DNA of 64,000 bases from Doris montereyensis (Eukaryota > Mollusca > Gastropoda > Nudibranchia > Dorididae), in assembly GCA_037039925.1 (NCBI GenBank), contig JAXRKP010001191.1, forward strand, positions 83,887-147,886, read 5' to 3'. Shown one piece after another: positions 1 to 10,394 of this stretch. Made by a program: the position numbers and the translations under genes. The notes beneath the pieces were generated by a model. It did not search any database. It saw only the letters and a list, made by a program, of their open reading frames with translations, and was not told the origin of the DNA. Within the stretch, counting starts at the first letter, position 1. Every line of letters begins with the position of its first letter.

Positions 1-1660
1 AGTGGTGTTGTATATCGTCCTGTTTGAAAAATCCAAAAGCGACGTACCTGTGCTTGTAGGGGGAGTCAGCGTGTAGAAGATGGTTGCTGAAACTGATGAG
101 TGACTGACAAGTCCATTGAATTGCTTTGGCCGTGTCAGCTGTCAAAGAATACTGACGAGGACTACAGGCAGGTTGTAATTGCTTGGCAAGATCTGTCCAC
201 TCATCAAGGATATTAATTTGTTGCTAAAGGTCAGCACTAAATCAATGAATGTGGATGTATGGGATAATGTGTCGGATGAGATGTTGGATGACTTAAGGGC
301 TGAACTTGTTTTTGCACTGAAGACTTGCAATGCTAATGGAACCTTCTGTTTCTCAATGTTGTTGGGCTGAATAGTAGACTTTGTTAACGAAGAGAGTTTG
401 AAAAAATGGTTACGTTCAAACTCAAAAAGCAATTTCAAATCAGGCCAACAAGCAGTTATGGGATTTCCATTGTGGGTAAACTTGATGGTCTGAGATTTTT
501 CCGTCAGCCAGTTATTCCTGATGTTTTTGATGATATGTACAGGATAAAAAATAATGGTCTTGAAGAAGACGCTGGAGAACGAGCAATCCAGGGCTGTGCA
601 GGGTCTGGTGAGTTGAACATGCTGAAAAAACGTTGATTCATTCGGTTGTTGTCACATAAAAGTCCCAAAGCAGCAGCTCCACATTGTTCCAACGTATTAT
701 AATGACATTTGAAATAACATTAAATTGAAACTCTGCTTTGAGAGCAAAACATGGAATTAATTTGACGAGGAATGACTTGGATCCCAAAAAAACACTTCAC
801 CATAATACATAACAAAGTTGTCGCCAACTTGTCAGGGTGGTCCTCAGCATACCCAAAGACAGTTCCTCCACGGTAGGACAGAGAAGCTTTAATATAAACT
901 TCATCAATAATTAATATACATCCTCTGCTTCTTGGATCCAGCTGGCGAAAAACAGAAGTAAATAAAGCATTATCCTCTGTGTTTTTGGCAACCCGAGTAA
1001 TCCTTCTTAGAGTTGTAACAGAGGGTAAACATAAAAATTTCCGTAACACAACGTAGAGTGCTCTTGACATAGAATACCAAGAAAAGGCCATCAATAAGAA
1101 ATTATAGCTTCATATCCTCTTGTTCAGAATAATGCTGAACAAAACGTACAAGTTCCTCCAACTCACTCCAATGCCTCACCGTGCTTTTAAGCGATGGTTG
1201 ATGGATGTGCTTCAAATGGCAATACAATTCATATGATACATAAAAATCGTTGACGTCACCTCCAGAAGTAAAATAACAGGAAAATGTATGGACACAACCA
1301 GTTCTACAAACACTTTGTAATGTAATCAAATTTCCACAAGACAACAGTTCTACTGAAGAAAAAATGGCGTGTTATGTGAGGTGGCTTCTTTAAGACGATC
1401 ATTTTCCCTAAACTCTTGACATTTCATCAAACGATGGATTTCTTGCAGAGCTGAGGGACTTTGATGTTGGTCTCGGTGTACACGAAGTATGAGTTGACAC
1501 ACAGGAATCGGGAACATTGGGGAAAATAGATGGTGGTACAGAAGGAACGGGATATCTACCTCCCTTCTTCCGCATTAAAACAACATCAGCTGGCCAATGA
1601 CGAGCACATACACCCATAAACTGAGTAACTTTGGCGAATTTATTGGGTATACAAGAACAG
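1..1660 (-). pseudogene. P-element-like (THAP9-type) transposase, copy A, cut at both ends
   Basis: Reading the minus strand from 1660 downward, the order is: second half of a THAP zinc finger with the C-x2-H pair (GVCARHWPADV, near 1600); the first catalytic-type block CILIIDEVYIKAS (near 900) followed by YRGGTVFGYA; the block HIIKNIRNNW (near 520); the segment EKQKVPLALQVF (near 340); and a C-terminal stretch with KHRYVAFGF and QDDI that runs off the left edge. Copy B at 5950-8579 has the same blocks in the same order. In P-type transposases the Asp of LIIDE and an Asp just before the HLxKNIRNN block are taken as catalytic. Here the second Asp appears to be lost in a small deletion before HIIKNIRNN. 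At least four frame changes break the gene. The N-terminal half of the THAP finger is missing because the sequence passes into piggyBac PB-1 near 1650. Function would have been cut-and-paste transposition in the nucleus; this copy is dead. Confidence 0.85.
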
Positions 1661-2284
1661 GCCTGACCTTGAAGAGGGGATCATAGCCGCCGGTGCCTCG
1701 TGGGATTTGATTTGTCGAGTCGGCGACATGAAAATACTGGTTGATTTTCATTTACCTCATTTTCCCGAGTACATCTGCAATGGCAGGAACACAATATTTT
1801 TTATCCGAAGACCAGTACAGGTTTGGAGTGGATGCCAAATATGATATTGATGTACATGTACTTCTGTATTTCTTGGCTAGTGCATGGTTTCCACAGTTTG
1901 TCAACTCTCCCAGTCCTATCCTGACACTGTCTTGCATATAGGTTTGTTTGCTCAGCAATCATTTCATACGAATATGGAGGGAAATATTGGTCAAAGATAT
2001 CTATAGGACGAGTTGTGTCCTCAATTTCTGTCACACCACCAGAAAATTCAGAAAATTCTTCTACATTAACATTGTTCAACTGTTCAGACCACGTCAACGT
2101 AGTTGGGTCGGTCTCTCGGTCGTCGTCACCAGGCCTAATCTCTGTTTCTCGATCTAAATCTAGATCTGGAGTTTCAAACTCAATATCAATGACTGATTCA
2201 TCACCAGAGTGAACATTATCTTCCTGGGGGTGTCTCATCTAAATTGCCATCATTCAACAAGGAATTCAAGAAATTGAAAGCCAT
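1650..2284 (-). pseudogene. piggyBac transposase PB-1, N-terminal half only
   Basis: The reading frame starts at an ATG at 2284 (protein begins MAFNFL), the same start as PB-4 at 20188, so the two belong to one lineage. After a frameshift the acidic N-terminus continues (WSEQLNNVNVEEF), then the typical piggyBac run EQTNLYARQ, YMYINIIFGIH, YWSSD and IPRGTGGYDPLFKVRP. The residues after RPVL are replaced by the THAP half of P-like copy A, so none of the three catalytic Asp blocks is present. There is a further frameshift near 1800. The segment keeps only the N-terminal dimerisation/DNA-contact part of the DDE transposase and cannot be active. Confidence 0.85.
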
Positions 2285-2579
2285 TGTCAAATCGGGTTGA
2301 ATATTTTGGTTGTAAACACACATGGAATTTCGTTTTTCTTGTAAAAATCACTGCTCAGTGTTAAGATTTTTAGATCCGGTAAATGGTATCTTCCGGTCAT
2401 ATTTAATGTCTACTTCCAGAAAGCGATAGGAGAAAGCACTGGCGATGTTTTTCAACAATAAATGAGCTCTACTATGAGTCACTATGACTAGATACTTTTG
2501 TCATCAGAGCGGGCGCATTCGGCTGCATTGGAAGATCGGGGTAGAATTTTAGCGGGCGCATCGAAAAGCATTGGGTTAA
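2285..2579 (-). mobile_element. 5' terminal region of piggyBac PB-1, ending at TTAA
   Basis: Between the MAFNFL start codon and a TTAA at 2576-2579 lies about 290 bp of untranslated sequence. Read on the minus strand, the end is TTAA followed by CCC and then a short GCGCCCGCT motif that occurs twice. PB-4 has the same arrangement at 20189-20429 (TTAA, CCA, then CGCCCGCTA twice). TTAA followed by CCN is the normal piggyBac terminus, and the repeated CGCCCGCT block is probably a subterminal transposase-binding site. The binding role is inference. Confidence 0.6.
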
Positions 2580-2589
2580 ACAATAGACT

Positions 2590-2860
2590 GCGGAACGATT
2601 ATTGAAAGTCGATTCTGAATCGAGTCAAACTCCTCCTCAGACTCTGTGTACACCATGGACATGAAGATGTCAAGCACAGTGTCAATAGTCTGAAGGAAGT
2701 TCTTTCTTCAGAAATCGTTTCACAGCCTGGTGGATATGGAAAGAGCAAAGGTTGACAGGAGTTTCAGGGAACACAGTTGAAATATACTGGGTGCGAGAAG
2801 CAGGACTTAACCATGGTATATCTGCAGATCTGTGTTATGGGAACAAGAAATGTAACGAGC
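2590..2860 (-). pseudogene. Possible MULE/ZSWIM-type transposase scrap
   Basis: Minus-strand frames here give LCSFHIHQAVKRFLKKEL and, one frame over, TVLDIFMSMVYTESEEEFDS. A Cys followed by FHxxQA(V/W)xR and then a helical stretch with xESEEEFD resembles the region after the DDE core of MULE-like transposases and their ZSWIM relatives. The two pieces are in different frames and the match is short. It lies between PB-1 and PB-2, where neither piggyBac has obvious coding sequence. It could instead be part of an unrelated element. Confidence 0.3.
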
Positions 2861-2879
2861 AGATTCTTACGATTGCATT

Positions 2880-4460
2880 TTGGTATCATTTTAAAATATT
2901 TAAGAATATCTTTAATGGAATAATAGGGGTCAGCCAGTACAAGATGTACGCATTTGCTTGGGTTACCTCCAGGATCCAATGGAATATTTTCTTCCACCAT
3001 TTCTTGGTCTTTCTTTCAAATGTTCCATAGTATGATACCATTTGGTCCATCTTGTCGCAGCCATTCATCTGTCTGTTGTATCGCTCAATAATCCCTGGTT
3101 TTGAAATCTGCTCGCCTCTTCTATTCCGCTGGTGGATAATTGACGTGTCTGCTTTTGTTGAGACGGCCAAACATGATTTTGTTGCCTTCTTGTCTCTCCA
3201 TGCGACAACCATTGTACTTGCATCTTCTGTAAGGTAAAATCTACTTTCCTGTCTTTGTAATTTGAGGGTTTTCAATTCTGATGGAAAATTCCGTCTGTTG
3301 ACTTGTACAGTGCCTGTGTAGTAGGAGTTCTGCTTTAGGTAGTGAATCAAGTTATATGTGGTGTAGTATCTGTCTGCGTAAATATGATGTCCTCTTTCGA
3401 CTGGTCGCAAAAGTGTTTGGAAGACTGGTGGCACTTTCACTGTTGAGGTCTAACAATAGGTCGTACGATGTTTCCTTACCAAAGTAGATCAATAAATTCA
3501 TGACATAGCCTGTTGTGCTATCGCATAATCCGAAGGTCTTCACGTGGTATTTTTTTGGCTTTGACTTTGAAGCATTGTATGTCTTGTACTTGAATCGGCC
3601 CTTCCAACCAATGACCATTTCATCAATAGCAAGCTCATGGTACGAGTAGAAAGCAACTTGAAATTGTGTGACAAGTTTTTCCACAAACGGCTCTATCTTT
3701 GATTTTGATGCAGCCAACGGTTCACAGCAGTGGAGTGAATGGCATCAAAGCGGTTACGTCCAAACATTTCATGGTACCATGGTGTTTTCCTGTGCTTTTT
3801 CTCACTCCAATAATCCCGGTACTTGGGCCTCTTGTCCATTCCAATAGCCAACAGGACCGCGAAATACTGCAGAATTTCCGAGATGGTAATATTTTTCCAC
3901 GAGCCGTAGACAGAGCGCTTCCTTGCAGGCGTGTTGACGGTAACTTTTATTTGAACAAAGCGGTTGATGGATTCAACAAGCTCCTCTGTAATACCTTGAG
4001 TCCGTAAGGAACTATAGCAATCCAACGGTGTAGATGCCGATGACAAATCCGCCTGAACCCCGGGTATTTTCGATGGCGAACAACGGAAATTATTCTGCGT
4101 CTCTTCATTGTTGGTAATTCAATTCCATATTTCAGGTTGTTGTACTCTACTAGACCTTGATGAATTTGAAGCATTATTTGTTATGCTTCTGGGCCTTCCT
4201 CTTGGTACTGGGTCCCCACTGGGGCCTGGAGTTGGAATGGGCTGAGGAGCCACAGTCTGAGTCTGCCCATTATCATTACTACCTGCATCACTATTCCCCT
4301 CACTGTCACTACTACTACTACTACTACTACTTTCTTCGATTGCTACATCTTGCTCATACAAAAGTTCACTATCACTTTCATCACTGTCATCTAGCCATCT
4401 ATTCAATAGCCTAGAAGCTTCTACTGCAGAATATCGTCTAGGCCTATCATTGCTCGCCAT
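2880..4460 (-). pseudogene. piggyBac transposase PB-2, near full length but frameshifted
   Basis: The gene starts at ATG 4460 (MASNDRPRRYSAVEASRLL) with an acidic, Ser-rich N-terminus that includes a run of eight Ser. It proceeds through a helical piggyBac core (YFAVLLAIGMDKRPKYRDYW, near 3880). The three catalytic-type blocks follow: AIDEMVIGWKGRF near 3620, HIYADRYYTTYNL near 3380 and NGCDKMDQMVSYY near 3055. The KKWWKKIFHWILEV helix comes next, and the C-terminus fades near 2880. All three Asp positions of the piggyBac triad are visible, but the reading frame changes at about four places (near 4150, 4000, 3700 and 3420). Its sequence differs from the PB-1/PB-4 lineage: it has KGRFKYKTYN rather than the FKQYIRGK type. 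No C-terminal Cys-rich domain is recognisable. It is a separate piggyBac family, now dead. Confidence 0.85.
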
Positions 4461-5685
4461 AGCTCAACTTGAAACACACAAAAAATCACGTCAATCAGAG
4501 TTGAAATAAGCAAAGCGTCTCACAATCAAATTCAGCGGTTGAAACGTAAATAAAGTCAATAGAAACACTACTCTAGGGAGGGTTGATGAATTGATGTCAT
4601 CCAAAACATTCGGTAGTATTTTGATTCGCATTTTCTCTTCGGTGTTTTCCTTGTTATTATTTTACTAGGCATACTTTACCGGCCGTACACTGCGGCCAGT
4701 GGGTAAAAATAGTTTTTTTTCGTCGGCCGCAGGCTGAGCCCCTGGGAGCCAATTAGTTAAGATGCATTGTAATTAAAAATTGAAATTTTAGAACATTTCC
4801 AATTGAAAAATATGCCCCTTGTGATGCTTGTTTCAAAGACATAAATGGCTCGAAAGTACTTTATGTCACGAGTAACAAGAGTTACGCAGACGAAAAATAG
4901 ATATAAACAATGAATGGGACCTCTGAGGTGATATGTTGATTCTACCTTGCAAATTACTCCTCAGTCTTAGAAAACTAATTAATATTTCTGGATGCCGTTA
5001 CTTCAAGACAATTACATTCTAAAAAATAACGTGACTCATGTTACCAATAGACATAAAAACAAGTTGCATTTTCCTGTCACGGCCACGGTGAAACAAGCAT
5101 CACACAAAGTTGTTGGATTAATCTTTTCTTTTTAACCCTGCAAAATATTAATCAAATGAGAAAATAAAAAGCCTTCGCTTAATTAATGTCTGTGCACTTC
5201 ACTAAGCTTTTATGAAGATTGCAGAGTAAAATAGGACAACATGAATTGATCTAAAATGGGACACATGTTACATTTGACATGATAACAGCATCAGGATTTG
5301 TAACAAGGATCATGAAAAAACTAGATTTTCCTGAAACAAGCCAGTTCTGGTGACTTCCCCAGCAGAAGCAAGATCTGCTATTACTTAAAAATTGCTTTGA
5401 CCAACCTAACAAGATAATATCTTTCCACTTCCACATCAAAATGTATTTCCATCAACAAAGGCTAAACTTGTGTTAAAATTGCTTGCATTTTACAAAGTGA
5501 CATAAATTTTACAAACATCGTGAAACGAGCATCACACACAAGCATACATCGACGTTTCATGAAACAAATTAGAAAACTCATGCACGTAAAATAGGAGAAG
5601 AAACTAGAATTGATGAACATAGATTTATATCTAGATCTAGGTTCTAAAGTTCTAGATCTAGGTTCTAAAGTATCTTCAGCAGACA
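4461..5685. other. Gene-free stretch between PB-2 and P-like copy B
   Basis: No coding match was found. The first ~300 bp are probably the 5' end of PB-2; a GC-rich block with CGGCCGCAGGCTGAGCCCC lies at about 4720-4745 and a TTAA shortly after, near 4756. A motif GAAACAAGCATCACA occurs near 5092, a variant near 5520, and its reverse complement near 4820, so a small inverted-repeat (MITE-like) element may lie here. A 20-bp unit beginning CTAGATCTAGGTTC is repeated twice at about 5632-5670. Confidence 0.4.
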
Positions 5686-5960
5686 TTAAAATGGAGAAGA
5701 GCTTTTCACCCTGCTCGTGTGCTGGGCATATTGGATAAGTGTTTTGAGCGCATCTTTCGCCTCACGTGCCGAAACTTGTGCATCTTGGGTGATCTCGCAG
5801 TCATCCTCTTCTGCTGACTCTGGGTCTTTAGTGCCGGACATGCTGTGCACGATCTCACTGACCGACATTTCAGCCGTGGTCTCCACCTCTGTGACAAAAG
5901 AGACATACTCCTCTGCAGTGACAGTCACTGCAGTTGTCTCTTGGAAGAGCAGTCTTCTCC
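5686..5960 (-). pseudogene. Possible Tigger/pogo transposase C-terminal scrap
   Basis: A minus-strand frame carries MSVSEIVHSMSG, an acidic stretch (PESAEEDDCEI) and then SAREAKDALKTLIQYAQ. The order 'T/S-x-x-EIV, acidic linker, EAxxALxxLxxY' is the usual end of Tigger/pogo (jerky-like) transposases, which act as Tc1/mariner-superfamily DDE enzymes. Only this tail is present. It directly follows the end of P-like copy B in another frame, so the two are joined near 5950. Assignment rests on pattern only; a low-complexity acidic tail of another protein is the alternative. Confidence 0.45.
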
Positions 5961-6623
5961 ACAGCAATTTCAAAATGGAAAAGAGCAGGGAAGTCACTGA
6001 AAATATTCACAAGTCTCTTGCGGCACATCTGTTCTTTCGAGTGAGTTACAAAAGCGTAGGCATGTGTCAACAGTTGAAACAGTCCAGCAGATGGAATGCT
6101 TAGTCCACCACGATCCATAGAAATTGTAAAGCATTGGACTTCACTTGGGACCGTTGCATTGTCTCCTTTCAGGTTTGGGTGTTTTGATGCCACATAACCG
6201 CCAATATAAAACAGTGCCATTTTCTCGTCTGAGCCCATGTCCCTGACAAGGTCTTGCAGGCAATTGAGTATGCGCACCTCGTCATCTATCAGATGTTTAT
6301 TGCATTGTGGGCAGGAATGCTCAACATATGTAAGGGTGATGCTAAGATCACTCTCCTCAAGCATTAATTTTGCTCTGTCCAGTGCATGGGTGTGAGCAAC
6401 ACCTTCAGCGGTGATATAATAGGTGCACCCAGCTGACATCCGAAAGTGGGCGAAGTGGTTCTCAATATCATCTTGCTGGCAGAATCCTAAGGCAACATAC
6501 TTGTGCTTGAGTGAGGTTTCTGTTGTTAACAAGTGGTTGCTCAGGTCCTGCAAGCAGTTGCAGGTCCATTCCAGAGCAGCAGCAGTATCCTTTGTAATGT
6601 AAGTGATTTTGTTCTTTGACCTT

Positions 6624-6821
6624 TGGCTGTTTTCATTAATTTTGCTAATTCAGCCCTGGCTGTTTTCATTACTTTTGCTAATTCAGCCCTGGCTGTTTTC
6701 ATTAATTTTGCTAATTCAGCCCTGGCTGTTTTCATTAATTTTGCTAATTCAGCCCTGGCTGTTTTCATTAATTTTGCTAATTCAGCCCTGGCTGTTTTCA
6801 TTAATTTTGCTAATTCAGCCC
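6624..6821 (-). repeat. 33-bp minisatellite inside transposase copy B (six units)
   Basis: Six direct copies of a 33-bp unit start at 6624, 6657, 6690, 6723, 6756 and 6789 and are almost identical (the second has one base change). As 33 is 11 codons, the array stays in frame and encodes six tandem copies of AELAKLMKTAR in the transposase. The near identity of the units contrasts with the decayed gene around them, so the expansion is recent. It lies between the EKQKVPLALQVF block and the QDDIENHFAHFR block. Confidence 0.97.
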
Positions 6822-8389
6822 AAGCTTTCAGAATCTGCACTTGCCGTTGGCCTTCTTCTGTTGAATCTATGACTCTTCGTACTGGATTGCGGAAACGGAC
6901 ATGCTCCTTTGGGGATTTGGTATTTAACAACCTCCACAGATCCAGTACGGAATCAATAAATACAGCTGTAATTTTCCATGATGTCTGTGATACAGATGAT
7001 GTTTTCAGTGCAGCACTGGTTTTTTCACTGAAAACTTGTAGAGCTAGGGGAACTTTCTGTTTCTCGATATTGGTTGTGAAAATTGCTGACTTGGTGAGTT
7101 CTGAGAGCTTGACCATTGTGTGCTGCTCGTGATTATATAGCTCTACCAGATCTGACCATTTGGCGAGTCGTGGTTGCGGATCTCCAGAAGAAAAAAACTC
7201 CAGCTGCTGTAATTTTTCAGAATGCCAATTGTTGCGTATGTTTTTAACTAAATGAATTGTGTCATACAAGAGAAATAAAGGCCGCGTGGAGTCAGTTGGT
7301 GATATTGCTCTCCAGGGAGGAGGAGGATGGGATTTGAACATTTTAAAAAAGGATTGATTTACGCGGTTATTATCATTTACAATGCCAATTCAATAACTGT
7401 AGCACCACATTTCTCCAAAAGAAAAATAACATCACAAACTTGATTGAATTGAAACAAAGAAGTAAGAGCGTGACGTGGCAAAATTTTTGCGAGAAAAGTT
7501 TGACCACCAGAAAAGCATTTTACTATCACACAAAGTAATGTTGTTGCAATTTTATCAGGATTATGAACCGCGTAACCAAAAACAGAACCACCTCTATATG
7601 TCACTGAAGCTTTCACATAAAATTCATCAATGATTAAAATACAGTTCCTATTTCTTTCATTCATACTGGAAAAAACTGATAAAAACATGTTGTCATCACT
7701 AGTGTTCTTGGCAATGGAGGTAATCTTCTTTAAGGTACTTATTGATGGAAGTGTAAATGATTCCTCCGTTGAAGATACAAACTTCTTGATTGGTTCAAAC
7801 ATAAAGGCAAGAAGAAGATCACTGTGAGTGTAAACACGCTTGTTTTTGGGGGCATTTAATAATGAAATGTTGCGGTTGATGGAGTTAACTTTGTCGTTTT
7901 CACAATCATCAGCAGTTGAAACAAGCCTAACAATTTCATCAAATTGACTCCACGTCTTCACTGTTTTGAGGAAATATATGGTAAACACGAAGAACGTTTT
8001 TATAGGCTTCGTATCGCAAAGTAAAATGTTCACAATCCTCATCAATGGAAAAATAAACACAAAAGTCAGGCACTGGCCCAGTCCGACCTTCACTGAAAAA
8101 CACATAAGTGTTAGTATAAGAAGTAACAAAGCCTTTATTTGCAAGCCGCTCTTAAACAATTATCAAAATTGTCTGCACACAATGAATCACGTTTCAGAAA
8201 TTCAGTCATTTCATCAATGTCAACAGTTCTGGATTCCACAGTTGATTTCATTTTACCCCGTGGAGTCATGCTGCTTACTGGAGTGGGGATGCACGAGGGC
8301 GGAATGTTGAGAAAAACTGTTGGTGGAATTGCAGGTACTTCAAACCGACTTCCAGGAGGCCGAAGCATGGGGACATCAACTGGCCAGTG

Positions 8390-8579
8390 AATTGTACATA
8401 CTCCCATGTTACCTAGTGACATTTTCAATGGCAAGTTTATTGGGAAGGCAAGCTAACCATTCACCGCATTTTTCATTGTCATTTGGAAAACAGTAAATGG
8501 CAATTTTCTCTTTGGATTGGTTAGTTCTGTAAACAGTAGTGCAACCTACCACTACTACTACACAGCACTTCCTACCCAT
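8390..8579 (-). other. THAP zinc-finger domain of P-like copy B
   Basis: The finger starts at the ATG of the transposase (MGRKCC). Its C2CH ligands can be placed: Cys at 8562-8567, Cys at 8541-8543, and the C-x2-H pair in VCTIHW near 8400. The normal spacing between the first two Cys is two to four residues. Here five Val codons (GTA/GTG, 8547-8561) widen it to six, apparently through trinucleotide expansion. A one-base shift near 8420 separates the two halves of the finger. THAP fingers recognise the ends of the element. Confidence 0.8.
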
Positions 8580-8720
8580 TTTAATAGGAGCAACAACCTA
8601 TAAAAGTCTAATCTGGATAAACTCTAGATTTAGAGATATAGATCTAGATAAGGTCTCGTTCGTAAAAATAAATTACACTGTTCACTGTCAATCAAAGTCT
8701 AGATTCTAGTTGGATGGCCC
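8580..8720. other. Upstream sequence of P-like copy B with AGATCT-type hexamers
   Basis: About 140 bp between the THAP start codon and the TTAA that ends PB-3. It contains a degenerate CTAGATCT-type run at about 8626-8652. The THAP relic at 49472 has a much longer run of the same hexamer 26 bp upstream of its start codon, so the run may belong to the 5' leader of this P-like family. No TATA box can be named with confidence. Confidence 0.4.
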
Positions 8721-9015
8721 TTAACCTTCTTGCCCTCAGAAAATTTTCAAGCGACCAGCCTCATTTCCTCAAGTAAAGGGAAATAACTCCGTCAAATTAT
8801 GGATTAATATCTTTTAAAAATCAATAATAAATTCAATTTCAAAACATAGACACATGACACATACATTTTTACAATGTCAAATAACCAGAGAAACTAATAA
8901 AAATAATTTTGATGTGATCTATTATTATTTGTACCATTATTTTATACCAAGAATGAGGAAAAATGTTGAAATTGAACTGAAATAAAAATAAAAATGTCAC
9001 AAAAAGCACACGTCT
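8721..9015 (-). mobile_element. 3' terminal region of piggyBac PB-3, ending at TTAA
   Basis: A TTAA at 8721-8724 is followed by CCTTCTTGCCCTCAGAAAATT and, near 8775, by AAAGGGAAATAACTCCGTCA. The same sequence occurs on the opposite strand at 28290-28411, again ending at a TTAA and again just outside a piggyBac Cys-rich domain. This fixes it as the 3' end of this piggyBac lineage. The motif GGGAAATAACTC is also close to GGGACATAACTC at the PB-4 end. Confidence 0.75.
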
Positions 9016-10222
9016 CTATTTTCTGAGTTCAGTATGGTAGGCACCAAAACAAAAGTCTTTGCAGAGATGCACCTGACATAGGGTGCAACCAAAAACAGTC
9101 TCTGGCACACAATTTTTGGCGTTCCTGTTGCTTGTCTTGCGGCACCACACGCAACACTTTTTTCTCTCGAAGAGCCTGATGATCACGTGGTCCGTGGGAT
9201 CAGCTGCTGTAAGCCCAGCTACGCTTATGCTGTCTGATCTCCTCCTTTTTCTGCATGAATTTCCCTCACAGAGACTCATGAGGATGCTGAGGCGGAAGTC
9301 GAGGTGACTCAGCTTGTTCGTCGGGAAAGATTTCCGGTACAGGATCCATCCGTTGATAATTGCGACCTATACCAGAAACCATACGGTGCACCGCCACCAC
9401 TTTTTCGATCTCCGTCCGACAGGGTAGTAGTAGTAGGATCTGAATTGATCATGGAGATCAACCCCTCCCATTGACTTGTAATGCACGATTGGACGGGGGA
9501 TCTCCTTTTGAACGGGGCCTTCCTTCGTCCGACGTTGGACGGTAGTCGATGAGGGATTCGAAGCTGTTGAAAGAACGGTGACCAGACATTTGTCGACCCA
9601 AAGCGTAGCCACAAGGTTCCCGTTCTGGCGCATTTTTGTGGTGCCTTTTGGCTCCTTTTTTTTTTTTGAGAGCTCTTTGGGCCAGCCTTGGCGAGTTAGT
9701 CGGATAGTGCCACAAGAGTAGGTGCCCTGTTGCAGGAGGTCAGTGGCGAGCTTCACCGAGGAAAAAAAATTATCGTAAAAAAAATGATGGTTTATGTTGT
9801 AGAAACGTTCCCCGAGCTTGGTGATAACATCATAGCCAAGACCATTGGGTCCTAGCTTAGACTTGCCTGTGTATACACAGAAGTCGAGTAGATAGCCAGT
9901 CCTTGGGTCAGCAGCACACCACACTTTTACACCCCAGGGTGTGGGCTTGCCGCGGATGTACTGTTTGAAGAAAAGGCGGCCGGTGTATTGGATCATGGCG
10001 TCATCAAAGCTAATGTCTCGGCCAGGCAGGTAAAGGGAATTAGACTTATCCACCACCACATCCAAAAGGGGACGAATTTTGAATAAGGGGTCGTGCTCAG
10101 GATGACCCCTTGGATGAGCCGCAGAGTTATCGTTGAGGTGAAAGTGTTGGCTCAACTTTTCATAGCGATGTTTCGTGATGACAGATGCCACTGCCTCAAC
10201 ACAAAGGAGATTCCCTCAATTG
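9016..10222 (-). pseudogene. piggyBac transposase PB-3, 5'-truncated, one internal stop
   Basis: From about 10222 the minus strand reads VEAVASVITKHRYEKLSQHF, then PLFKIRPLLDVVV. The three catalytic-type blocks are DISFDDAMIQYTGR (near 10005), HHFFYDNFFSSVKL (near 9770) and GGVDLHDQFRSYY (near 9460), followed by KKWWRCTVWFLV. A TAG at 9367-9369 interrupts, but the same frame resumes with VAIINGWILYRKS and ends in the Cys-rich zinc domain (KKCCVWCRKT, VFGCTLCQVHLCKDFC) at 9016. All three Asp of the piggyBac triad and the C-terminal zinc ligands are kept, and the frame is open for about 390 codons apart from this stop. This makes it the best-preserved coding relic in the window. The N-terminal ~130 residues and the 5' end are missing: sequence upstream of 10222 is unrelated LINE-like DNA. 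Confidence 0.9.
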
Positions 10223-10394
10223 TTTCTCAGTGGAACACAGAAGTGGAACTCAGTCACACACACATTTCAGTTACTTGTGGGTTGTAACACGGGGTTGATA
10301 TTTATGCTTTATGTGTCTTTCATGGTCATGGTCAACTTCTTTGGCTTGTGTCGGCTGTTCCATCAATTCAACGACAGTGACAGCATCACGTTGG

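Larger units (their letters stand above)
5950..8579 (-). pseudogene. P-element-like (THAP9-type) transposase, copy B, nearly whole
   Basis: The gene begins at ATG 8579 with a THAP C2CH zinc finger: MGRKCC, a Val run, GC, then KIAIYCFPND, EWLACLPNKL and GVCTIHW near 8395. After a VPAIPPTVF segment comes a linker, then LPSISTLKKI, CILIIDEFYVKAS (near 7635), YRGGSVFGYA, LLYDTIHLVKNIRNNW (near 7245) and EKQKVPLALQVF. A six-fold 11-residue repeat follows (6624-6821), then YVALGFCQQDDIENHFAHFR, CPQCNKHL and YIGGYVASK. THAP fingers bind DNA; the LIIDE and YDTIH Asp residues are the likely catalytic pair of the RNase-H-like core. Frameshifts occur near 8420, 8150, 7380 and 6550. Length and order fit a complete ancestral gene. 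The C-terminus runs into Tigger-like sequence near 5950. Confidence 0.88.

Noticed and set aside
4157..4414. His/Tyr-rich plus-strand frame
   Set aside because: Antisense of the Ser-rich, acidic N-terminus of piggyBac PB-2.
6603..7132. Plus-strand frames with repeated WLFSLILLIQP or ANSALAVFI units
   Set aside because: They mirror the 33-bp repeat that lies in frame in the minus-strand transposase.
8139..8390. Plus-strand frame opposite the THAP region
   Set aside because: Shadow of the conserved minus-strand transposase linker.
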